Below, piece by piece: positions 1 through 5,063 of a DNA stretch of 19,878 nucleotides. The stretch is from Bacillota bacterium (GTDB lineage Bacteria > Bacillota > Clostridia > Christensenellales > JAEXRW01): the NCBI GenBank assembly GCA_023454175.1, contig JAEXRW010000002.1:1-19878 (forward strand). The letters are read 5' to 3'. Both the position numbers and the translations under genes were made by a program. Every line of letters starts with the position of its first letter. Position 1 is the first letter of the stretch. The notes beneath the pieces are model-generated. The model had not been told where the DNA came from. It was given only the letters and a program-made list of their open reading frames with translations, and did not search any database.

Positions 1-1
1 C

Positions 2-124
2 GACCACATCACGATGACGATGAAACTGATCACCCCGATCGCGATGGAAGAGGGACTGCGTTTCGCCATCCGTGAAGGCGGCAGGACAGTGGCGTCGGGC
101 GTGGTGACATCCGTCATCGAGTAA
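2..124 (+). CDS. tuf: Elongation factor Tu, C-terminal end (partial)
   Basis: Only the last 40 codons are in the window; the gene begins upstream. The readable end carries the typical EF-Tu domain 3 terminus: a MKLITPIAME segment, then a FAIREGGRTV segment, and an ending in VASGVVTSVIE. EF-Tu is the GTPase that delivers aminoacyl-tRNA to the ribosomal A site. Domain 3 helps to bind tRNA and EF-Ts. Its place just upstream of rpmG-secE-nusG is common in bacteria, where tuf closes the str operon or lies before the secE-nusG cluster. The family identification is secure because this C-terminal signature is highly conserved. Confidence 0.95.
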   Translation, partial: DHITMTMKLITPIAMEEGLRFAIREGGRTVASGVVTSVIE

Positions 125-143
125 CGCCAATCATGCATACCGG

Positions 144-176
144 ATCATCGGTGGAGGATGTACCTCCACCGGTGAT
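144..176 (+). terminator. Possible terminator hairpin after tuf
   Basis: A 14-bp stem (144-157 with 163-176, one G-U pair) has a 5-nt loop and lies 20 nt after the tuf stop. It is followed by only a few T residues, so it may be a weak or factor-assisted terminator. It separates tuf from the promoter at 207-235. Confidence 0.5.
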
Positions 177-206
177 TTCAAAGAAAAACGACACGATTTG
201 TTGTCA

Positions 207-235
207 TTGACACTGAAATAGGCTTATGGTAGATT
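207..235 (+). promoter_or_regulatory. Sigma-A-type promoter for rpmG-secE-nusG
   Basis: TTGACA (207-212) is separated by 17 nt from TAGATT (230-235). This gives a predicted start near 242, about 40 nt before the rpmG start codon. The -35 is a perfect consensus and the -10 matches at four of six positions. Confidence 0.75.
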
Positions 236-280
236 AGTACATGTGTTCCCATGAAAGGGGCACAGGGAGGTGCGAGCGAA

Positions 281-430
281 ATGAGGGTAAGGATCACTCT
301 GGCTTGCCAGGAATGCAAGCAGAGAAATTACAATACCATGAAAAACAAGAAGAACGATCCTGACAGGATCGAACTGAGCAAATACTGCAAATTCTGCAAG
401 AAGCACACCCAGCATAAAGAGACGAAATAG
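281..430 (+). CDS. rpmG: 50S ribosomal protein L33
   Basis: A 49-residue basic protein of the large ribosomal subunit, near the E site. The sequence begins MRVRITLACQECKQRNY and has two CxxC pairs (Cys9/Cys12 and Cys36/Cys39), the zinc-ribbon form of L33. Length and the NYNTMKNKKN segment fit the family well. A GGGAGG ribosome binding site at 265-270 sits 10 nt before the ATG. It is the first gene after the promoter at 207-235 and is followed 38 nt later by secE, a gene order widespread in bacteria. It was too short to appear among longer reading frames and was read directly from the sequence. The Cys-containing form is the type expected in zinc-replete cells (family knowledge). Confidence 0.95.
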   Translation: MRVRITLACQECKQRNYNTMKNKKNDPDRIELSKYCKFCKKHTQHKETK

Positions 431-468
431 GGTCTTGAGATCACAATTGCTTAACGTGGGGTGTATGT

Positions 469-717
469 ATGGCCAAGAAATATTTTGAATCCAAAACCGA
501 TAAAAAGAAGCCAAAAGCGGAAAAAAAGCCCCGCCGCAATCCTTTCAGGTTTTTCAAGGAAATGGGGCTCGAACTGAAGAAGGTCACGTGGCCGTCCAGA
601 AAAGACCTCATCACGTTTTCCGTGGCAGTGCTGGTATTCATCGGCCTGTTTGCGGTGATCGTGTTTGGCATGGATACGGGGCTTTCCCAGCTGCTGAAGC
701 TGGCGGTAGGCAAATAA
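469..717 (+). CDS. secE: Preprotein translocase subunit SecE
   Basis: An 82-residue SecE, the small essential partner that clamps SecY in the SecYEG protein-conducting channel of the cytoplasmic membrane. A highly basic N-terminal half (residues 1-35, KKKPKAEKKPRR) leads into the conserved amphipathic signature FFKEMGLELKKVTWPSRKDL (about 29-48). One transmembrane helix follows (about 50-68). This is the short, single-span SecE of Gram-positive bacteria, unlike the three-span form of E. coli. The ribosome binding site (GTGGGGTG, 456-463) is weak but suitably placed. nusG follows after 45 nt and both are likely on the rpmG transcript. Identification is secure from the VTWPS motif and the context. 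Confidence 0.96.
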   Translation: MAKKYFESKTDKKKPKAEKKPRRNPFRFFKEMGLELKKVTWPSRKDLITFSVAVLVFIGLFAVIVFGMDTGLSQLLKLAVGK

Positions 718-762
718 TCAGGAGGGATGGGCGCTCCATCCGGATGCAGCCCATTTGGTGAT

Positions 763-1281
763 ATGTCCGAAAAAGCCTTTTGGTATGTGGTGCATACCTA
801 TTCGGGATATGAAAACAAGGTAAAGGCAAACCTGGAGAAAACGGTGGAGAACCGGGGGCTTCAGGATATGATCCTTGAGATCAAGATCCCCGAAGAAGAG
901 ACAATCGAAATCAAAAACGGCAAGCGCAAGCACACGCACCGCAAGATCTATCCTGGTTACGTCATGGTCAAGATGATCCTGACGGATGAATCCTGGTATG
1001 TGGTGCGCAATACGCGCGGCGTAACCGGATTTGTAGGACCGGGCTCCCGGCCCATACCGCTGACCGATGAGGAAGTGCGGATGATGGGCGTTGAGCGCGT
1101 TCCCGTCACCATCGATATGGACGTAGGCCAGTCGGTCATGATCGTATCAGGGCCGCTGGAAAACTTCATGGGGATCGTGGACGAGATAAACCGCGAAAAG
1201 CAGAAAGTCAAGGTCACGGTATCCATGTTTGGACGCGATACCTCTGTAGAGCTTGACTTTGTACAGATAAAAAAAGTATGA
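763..1281 (+). CDS. nusG: Transcription termination/antitermination factor NusG
   Basis: A 172-residue NusG that binds RNA polymerase and modulates pausing, termination and coupling to the ribosome. The N-terminal NGN domain starts at WYVVHTYSGYENKV and spans about residues 5-115, including PGYVMVKM and GVTGFVGPG. The C-terminal KOW domain starts near VGQSVMIVSGPLENF and continues to the end. The frame stays open upstream to an ATG at 727, but that adds 12 non-conserved residues and its AGGAGG (720-725) is only 1 nt away. The ATG at 763 is directly preceded by GGTGAT (757-762), which matches the end of an extended Shine-Dalgarno, and homologs normally begin MSEKA. The 763 start is therefore preferred; the strong AGGAGG so far upstream remains unexplained. 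Confidence 0.93.
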   Translation: MSEKAFWYVVHTYSGYENKVKANLEKTVENRGLQDMILEIKIPEEETIEIKNGKRKHTHRKIYPGYVMVKMILTDESWYVVRNTRGVTGFVGPGSRPIPLTDEEVRMMGVERVPVTIDMDVGQSVMIVSGPLENFMGIVDEINREKQKVKVTVSMFGRDTSVELDFVQIKKV

Positions 1282-1311
1282 TCGCGCAGCGCCACGTGCG
1301 CACGCATCAAA

Positions 1312-1346
1312 GTGGGAGGGCAAATCAACAAGCCCGCCAATACCAC
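1312..1346 (+). promoter_or_regulatory. L1-operator-like stem upstream of rplK
   Basis: GTGG (1312-1315) pairs with CCAC (1343-1346), enclosing an inner stem GGGC/GCCC (1318-1321 with 1332-1335). The asymmetric internal loop has GA on the 5' side and GCCAATA on the 3' side. A similar GTGGGAG...CCACA element is known upstream of rplK in Firmicutes, where ribosomal protein L1 represses translation by binding an mRNA mimic of its 23S rRNA site. Assignment here rests on this motif, its position just before the rplK ribosome binding site, and a second copy before rplA. Confidence 0.65.
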
Positions 1347-1372
1347 ATTTAGGGTAAGGAGGTGTTTTACAA

Positions 1373-1798
1373 ATGGCAAAGAAGATCGTAGGATATGTCA
1401 AGCTGCAGCTGAATGCAGGCAAGGCTACTCCCGCGCCGCCGGTAGGCCCGGCTCTGGGCCAGCATGGCGTGAACATAATGGAGTTTTGCAAATCGTTCAA
1501 TGAACGTACCGCCAAAGACGTGGGCCTGGTGATCCCGGTGGTCATCACCGTATACCAGGACCGTTCGTTCACATTCATCACCAAGACGCCGCCTGCTGCA
1601 GTGCTGATCAAGAAGGCCTGCGGCGTTGAGAGCGGTTCCGGGAAACCCAATACGGAAAAGGTCGCGAAAATAACGCGTGCCCAGATCAAGGAGATCGCCA
1701 CGCTCAAGATGCCCGACCTGAACGCAGCCAGCGTGGAAGCGGCCATGAGCATGGTAGCCGGCACAGCGCGGAGCATGGGCATCACCGTTGTAGACTAA
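1373..1798 (+). CDS. rplK: 50S ribosomal protein L11
   Basis: A 141-residue L11, which forms the GTPase-associated centre with 23S rRNA helices 43/44 and the L10-L12 stalk. The N-terminal domain shows the near-invariant proline-rich segment KATPAPPVGPALGQHGVNIM (about 19-38). The C-terminal rRNA-binding domain runs from about residue 75 to the end, with the typical KIKEIATLKMPDLNA-type segment and a GTARSMGI tail. Length matches the family exactly. AAGGAGGTG at about 1356-1364 gives a strong ribosome binding site for the ATG. The spacer before it holds an L1-operator-like stem. rplA follows after 64 nt, the classic L11-L1 pair. Confidence 0.98.
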   Translation: MAKKIVGYVKLQLNAGKATPAPPVGPALGQHGVNIMEFCKSFNERTAKDVGLVIPVVITVYQDRSFTFITKTPPAAVLIKKACGVESGSGKPNTEKVAKITRAQIKEIATLKMPDLNAASVEAAMSMVAGTARSMGITVVD

Positions 1799-1812
1799 AG
1801 GATTTGCTGGAA

Positions 1813-1846
1813 GTGGGAGTCGGGGCAGACCCGACGCGAATACCAC
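1813..1846 (+). promoter_or_regulatory. Second L1-operator-like stem upstream of rplA
   Basis: GTGG (1813-1816) pairs with CCAC (1843-1846). The inner stem GTCGGG/CCCGAC (1819-1824 with 1830-1835) is a perfect 6 bp. The 5' GA and 3' GCGAATA loop sides repeat the architecture of the element at 1312-1346 while the inner stem sequence differs, which suggests conservation of structure. It ends right before the rplA ribosome binding site (AAGGAGG), so protein binding could block initiation directly. Confidence 0.6.
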
Positions 1847-1862
1847 AAGGAGGTAAAGGAAG

Positions 1863-2552
1863 ATGCAAAGAGGAAAGAAATACGCAGACAGCCTGACCCT
1901 GATCGACAGGGAAAAGGCATATGACCCGGCCGAAGCGGTGGACCTGGTAATCAAGACCGCAAAAGCCAAATTTGACGAAACGGTGGAGGCATCCGTCCGG
2001 CTGGGCGTGGATCCGCGGCATGCGGACCAGCAGGTGCGCGGCGCCGTCGTACTGCCTCACGGCACCGGCAAAAAAATCAAGGTGCTGGTCTTTGCCAAGG
2101 GGGACAAGGCCAAGGAAGCCGAAGACTCCGGGGCCGATTTCGTGGGTGCAGAGGACCTGGTGGAAAAGATACAGAAAGAAAACTGGTTTGACTACGACGT
2201 ATGCGTGGCCACCCCTGACATGATGGGCGTCATCGGCCGCATCGCGCGTATCCTGGGACCCAAAGGCCTCATGCCAAACCCGAAGTCCGGCACGGTCACG
2301 ATGGATATCGCCAAGGCAATCAAGGACATCAAGGCCGGTAAAGTGGAGTACAGGGTGGACAAGACGAGCATCGTGCACGTACCCGTGGGGAAGGCATCCT
2401 TCGGGCAGGAGAAACTGCTGGAGAACCTCAACACGCTGATGGAGGCCGTCATCAAAGCCAAACCGGCGGCAGCCAAGGGCACGTACCTGAAAAGCGTGGT
2501 CATATCCAGTACGATGGGCCCGGGTATCAAGATCAACGCACTGAAATTCTAA
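1863..2552 (+). CDS. rplA: 50S ribosomal protein L1
   Basis: A 229-residue L1, the protein of the mobile L1 stalk that helps to release tRNA from the E site. It is also a translational repressor of its own operon in many bacteria. Diagnostic segments are DPRHADQQVRGAVVLPHGTGK (about residues 50-70), the domain II region with IGRIARILGPKGLMPNPKSGTV, and the C-terminal SSTMGPGIKIN. Length is normal. The ATG is preceded by AAGGAGGTAAAGGAAG, an optimal ribosome binding site. The stop is followed at once by a series of four hairpins, so the rplK-rplA transcript probably ends here rather than running into rplJ. Confidence 0.98.
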   Translation: MQRGKKYADSLTLIDREKAYDPAEAVDLVIKTAKAKFDETVEASVRLGVDPRHADQQVRGAVVLPHGTGKKIKVLVFAKGDKAKEAEDSGADFVGAEDLVEKIQKENWFDYDVCVATPDMMGVIGRIARILGPKGLMPNPKSGTVTMDIAKAIKDIKAGKVEYRVDKTSIVHVPVGKASFGQEKLLENLNTLMEAVIKAKPAAAKGTYLKSVVISSTMGPGIKINALKF

Positions 2553-2558
2553 AACCGG

Positions 2559-2578
2559 AGCCACGGGAAACCGTGGCT
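2559..2578 (+). repeat. Inverted repeat 1 after rplA (GAAA-loop hairpin)
   Basis: A perfect 8-bp stem (2559-2566 with 2571-2578) closes on a GAAA tetraloop and is followed by TT-CTG-ATTTT. It lies 6 nt after the rplA stop and could be a weak first terminator. It is the first of four back-to-back hairpins. Confidence 0.7.
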
Positions 2579-2587
2579 TTCTGATTT

Positions 2588-2623
2588 TCGGGAAAGTGGC
2601 ATTGCCACTTTCCCGAGTTTTTT
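2588..2623 (+). terminator. Strong intrinsic terminator after rplA
   Basis: A perfect 13-bp stem (2588-2600 with 2604-2616) has a 3-nt loop and is followed by G and six T residues (2618-2623). This is a textbook intrinsic terminator and should end the rplK-rplA transcript. Confidence 0.88.
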
Positions 2624-2625
2624 GT

Positions 2626-2696
2626 CAGGCAGGTTTGTTCACCACAAACCTGCCTGCAAGGTGTCATTTCTGACGTACACGCCGCCAGAAATGACA
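2626..2696. repeat. Inverted repeats 3 and 4 after the rplA terminator
   Basis: Repeat 3 is a perfect 13-bp stem (2626-2638 with 2644-2656, loop 5 nt). Repeat 4 is a perfect 11-bp stem (2662-2672 with 2686-2696, loop 13 nt). Neither is followed by a good T-tract on the plus strand and neither shares sequence with the first two hairpins. Their function is unknown. The 170 bases that follow (about 2700-2863) are AT-rich and show no gene. Confidence 0.75.
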
Positions 2697-2863
2697 GATT
2701 CAATTTTACTTTACATATTGCTACCCATTATATAAGTAGCAGGCAGTTTATGGTGAGAGCCTAAAGTGTAAGAAGCTACTTCCATGCTTTATATGTAAAC
2801 ACTTATCAGACAATTATAAACAGAGTAATCGCTGACATTTGTTTTTTATAAGTACTACAAACA

Positions 2864-2892
2864 TTGATTTAACATTCTTGAATGGGTATAAT
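2864..2892 (+). promoter_or_regulatory. Promoter of the inserted membrane-protein gene
   Basis: TTGATT (2864-2869) is separated by 17 nt from a perfect TATAAT (2887-2892), predicting transcription from about 2898. An ATG at 2882 lies inside this promoter, so it cannot be the start codon of a message made from it. Confidence 0.72.
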
Positions 2893-2929
2893 AAAGCAAG
2901 TATGGATGAATCAGGGAGGAGCAATAAAC

Positions 2930-3328
2930 TTGAAACGTACACTTGAAACTGCACTGGGACTGATCGGAGGTATCCTTTCCTTTATATTTGGCGTGATGGC
3001 CATCGCGGATGCATACCTTGCGCTATTTCCCTTCATCACCTTTGAAAACCCCGACAAGATGCTGGTGCTCGTTGCGGGCATCCTCTTTGCCGTACTGGGC
3101 ATCGTGGGCATCGCAGGGGCGTTGCAGGCGACAAGAAAGATCAAGGCAGCGGAAGTCATGCTGCTGGTGCCTGGCATCGTGACGATCATCATATCGGTCT
3201 TCGGGTTCTGGCCCGGCTATATCGGCTCTGTGCTGATCCTCATCGCAGGCATCCTGTGCACGGTGCGGAAACCGAAGGAAGAAGCCATAGAACAAAAAGC
3301 GGTTGACAAACGTACGATATCCGAGTAA
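2930..3328 (+). CDS. Small multi-pass membrane protein, possibly DUF4064-like
   Basis: A 132-residue hydrophobic protein with about four predicted membrane segments (near residues 8-32, 44-66, 73-92 and 95-109) and a charged C-terminal tail (KPKEEAIEQKAVDKR). The pattern of short Gly/Ile-rich helices and a conserved-looking LIGGILSFIFG start resembles DUF4064-type membrane proteins. The family call is tentative and the function is unknown. I chose the TTG at 2930 because GGGAGGAG (2914-2921) sits 8 nt before it, and because the upstream in-frame ATG at 2882 lies within the -10 region. It interrupts the usual rplA-rplJ neighbourhood. Its stop codon overlaps the -10 of the rplJL promoter. It is not expected to work in translation; it is probably a co-located passenger with its own promoter. 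Confidence 0.8.
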   Translation: MKRTLETALGLIGGILSFIFGVMAIADAYLALFPFITFENPDKMLVLVAGILFAVLGIVGIAGALQATRKIKAAEVMLLVPGIVTIIISVFGFWPGYIGSVLILIAGILCTVRKPKEEAIEQKAVDKRTISE

Positions 3329-3331
3329 ACT
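3303..3331 (+). promoter_or_regulatory. Promoter of rplJ-rplL, embedded in the end of the upstream gene
   Basis: TTGACA (3303-3308), a 17-nt spacer and TAAACT (3326-3331) predict a start near 3338, just ahead of the L10 leader. The TAA of the -10 is also the stop codon of the upstream membrane-protein gene. Confidence 0.72.
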
Positions 3332-3344
3332 GTTTTTGTGTGAA

Positions 3345-3510
3345 AATTGAAAAGGTTTGCCGCAGACAGCAGGTGCTCAACGCGTTCATTGAAGCGCATC
3401 GCTTAAACCAAAGGGCCTGCCGAGGTAGATCAGAGATGTATCATTGCCCATGGTATTGATATGCTATGATTGCCCCCGGCTGCTGATCAGACGGGGGCTT
3501 TAAAATTTCC
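3345..3510 (+). promoter_or_regulatory. L10 leader (autoregulatory mRNA element) with attenuator hairpin
   Basis: The segment CGCAGACAGCAGGTGC (3361-3376) and the downstream CCTGCCGAGGT (3416-3426) are the conserved halves of the Firmicute L10 leader. This is a kink-turn structure bound by the L10(L12)4 complex. Near the 3' end, GCCCCCG (3472-3478) pairs with CGGGGGC (3492-3498) and is followed by TTTAAAATTT, a plausible attenuator. Binding of excess L10-L12 is expected to reduce rplJL expression. The identification follows family knowledge; the exact alternative pairing was not modelled. Confidence 0.85.
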
Positions 3511-3534
3511 AGTTTTACTGCGGGAGGTGAAACA

Positions 3535-4065
3535 ATGAAGGAAAGCATCAAGATTAAATCCGGGCAGGTGGAGGAGATCAAGGATCGGTTCTCACGCGCA
3601 AAAAGCGCGATCCTGATCGATTACCGCGGACTGACGGTGGAGGAAGTGACGGGGCTGCGGAACGAATTCCGCAAGCAGGGCGTTGAATACAAGGTATACA
3701 AAAACACGCTCATCAACCGCGCACTCGAAGAATCCGGCATCAAGGGCATGGAAGAATACCTGAACGGGCCGACGGCGGTGGCTTTTGGCTACCAGGATGC
3801 GGTCGCACCGGCGAAGATCATAGACGGCGCTATCACCAAGCTGAAAAAGACACAGGTGAAGGCCGGATATGTGGAAGGCAAGGTATTCAACGCTACAGCG
3901 GTCAAGGCGCTGGCTGACCTGCCGAGCAGGGAAGTGCTCATGGCCCGCTTAATGGGCTCCATGCAGGCACCCATCACCGGTACAGTCACCGTACTGGGCG
4001 GTGTGCTCCGCAGCGTGCTGTACGCCCTGAAGGCCGTACAGGAAGTCAAGGAAAAAGCAAGCTAA
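3535..4065 (+). CDS. rplJ: 50S ribosomal protein L10
   Basis: A 176-residue L10, which anchors the L7/L12 dimers to the ribosome stalk base. The N-terminal rRNA-binding domain contains KSAILIDYRGLTVEEVTGLRN-type sequence (about 23-43) and VEYKVYKNTLINRALEE. The C-terminal helical part (LRSVLYALKAVQEVKEKAS) is the L12-dimer binding arm. Length is typical. A strong GGGAGGTGAAACA ribosome binding site precedes the ATG. It is the first gene of a separate unit with its own promoter and autoregulatory leader, and rplL follows after 33 nt. Confidence 0.98.
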   Translation: MKESIKIKSGQVEEIKDRFSRAKSAILIDYRGLTVEEVTGLRNEFRKQGVEYKVYKNTLINRALEESGIKGMEEYLNGPTAVAFGYQDAVAPAKIIDGAITKLKKTQVKAGYVEGKVFNATAVKALADLPSREVLMARLMGSMQAPITGTVTVLGGVLRSVLYALKAVQEVKEKAS

Positions 4066-4098
4066 CCAATATTTAAAAAATTATGGAGGAACATCAAA

Positions 4099-4470
4099 AT
4101 GAGCATCAATGAAATCATCGAAGCAGTAGATAAGCTGACAGTCCTGGAACTGGCCGAACTGGTGAAGGCCATGGAAACCAAATACGGCGTAAGCGCAGCC
4201 GCCCCCGTGGCAGCCGCAGCAGCTCCCGCAGCAGCCGCAGCAGCCCCCGTGGAAGAGAAGACCGAGTTTGACGTCATCCTGAAGGAAGTCGGCCCGGAAA
4301 AGATCAAGGTCATCAAAGTGGTCCGCGAACTCACCGGCCTGGGCCTGGTGGAAGCGAAGAACCTGGTGGACAGCGCTCCCAAGCCCATCAAGGAAGCCAT
4401 CCCGAAGGAAGAAGCCGAAAAGATCGCCAACTCCCTCAAGGAAGTCGGCGCAGTCATCGAGATGAAATAA
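4099..4470 (+). CDS. rplL: 50S ribosomal protein L7/L12
   Basis: A 123-residue L7/L12, the multicopy stalk protein that recruits translational GTPases. The N-terminal dimerisation domain (residues 1-33) is followed by an unusually clean Ala/Pro hinge (about 34-52, almost entirely A and P). The C-terminal factor-binding domain then shows EKTEFDVILKEVG, KIKVIKVVRELTGLGL and EAKNLVDSAPKPIKE. The ribosome binding site is TGGAGGAACATCAAA. A strong terminator follows. In many Firmicutes rpoB and rpoC come next; here they do not. Confidence 0.98.
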   Translation: MSINEIIEAVDKLTVLELAELVKAMETKYGVSAAAPVAAAAAPAAAAAAPVEEKTEFDVILKEVGPEKIKVIKVVRELTGLGLVEAKNLVDSAPKPIKEAIPKEEAEKIANSLKEVGAVIEMK

Positions 4471-4485
4471 CCCAAAGGCATTCAA

Positions 4486-4516
4486 AGCCCCGCGTCTATC
4501 GCGGGGCTTTTCTCTT
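4486..4516 (+). terminator. Intrinsic terminator of rplJ-rplL
   Basis: A 9-bp GC-rich stem (4486-4494 with 4500-4508) has a 5-nt TCTAT loop and is followed by TTTTCTCTT. It lies 15 nt past the rplL stop. Confidence 0.88.
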
Positions 4517-4520
4517 AGTA

Positions 4521-5018
4521 TTACATTATCATCAGGCATTCAAGCGGTGGCTTTCCCAGACCGTGATATAACGGGATATTGAACCGCCAGCATTCAGGGG
4601 AAAGCAAAACCCTGGGAAGATGAATGATACCATGCGGGAGGTACCGGTCATGCCGATATATCCCAGAATAAAGACTATGCCGCCACTGCTATCGCACCGT
4701 AGGGATAGACGTAAGGGAACCCTGCAGAAGATACGCCTAAGCTCCTGCGGTATCTCTGAAGAGGGCTACATGATGAACGATGCAACGGGGCTATCACTCC
4801 TTCCGGGGCAAATGAGACACCATAGGACGTCAAACGTAATATTGGATCGCATTTGAGCTGCCTCACCTATAAACGGGTGCTTTTGCACCCGTTGGAGGGA
4901 GGCAAGGAGTGCTCCCATGACCATCTCTCGTAGATAATAGAATAGAAAGGCCATCTGCAACATTGAGATAATAGTAAACCAAGAAATACGCTAAGGTTAA
5001 CATATGGTTATTGCATAC
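4521..5018. other. Gene-free stretch with several stems; possible structured RNA
   Basis: No convincing gene lies here; the short frames have no ribosome binding site or family resemblance. Structure is visible. GGGATAT (4573-4579) can pair with ATATCCC (4657-4663). TCCTGCGGTATCTC (4743-4756) can pair with GAGACACCATAGGA (4814-4827), with two A-C mismatches. A rod at 4855-4914 is built of GAGC/GCTC, TGCCTC/GAGGCA, CCT/AGG and a perfect 9-bp AACGGGTGC/GCACCCGTT hairpin with a TTTT loop. It lies between two convergent terminators, so if transcribed it would need its own promoter. The CCTGCGGT element is faintly reminiscent of the closing stem of 6S RNA, but I cannot assign a family. Confidence 0.35.
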
Positions 5019-5046
5019 AAAAAAAGCCCGTATCGCTACGGGCTTT
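5019..5046 (-). terminator. Intrinsic terminator of the pot operon
   Basis: On the minus strand, a 10-bp stem (5037-5046 with 5023-5032) closes on a GCGA loop and runs into seven T residues (plus-strand A-run 5019-5025). It lies just past the potD stop. Confidence 0.9.
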
Positions 5047-5063
5047 CCTTATCGCAACTTTAT

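Noticed and set aside
2882..2930. ATG at 2882 as start of the inserted membrane protein
   Set aside because: It lies within the promoter -10 region and has no ribosome binding site, while TTG 2930 has GGGAGGAG 8 nt upstream.
4634..4647. T-box-like string (GCGGGAGGTACCGG)
   Set aside because: It lacks the AGGGTGGTACCGCG core, has no specifier stem and no aminoacyl-tRNA or amino acid gene downstream.
4620..4866. Short open frames on both strands in the rplL-potD spacer
   Set aside because: No ribosome binding site, no recognisable domain and odd composition; RNA structure or decayed sequence is more likely.
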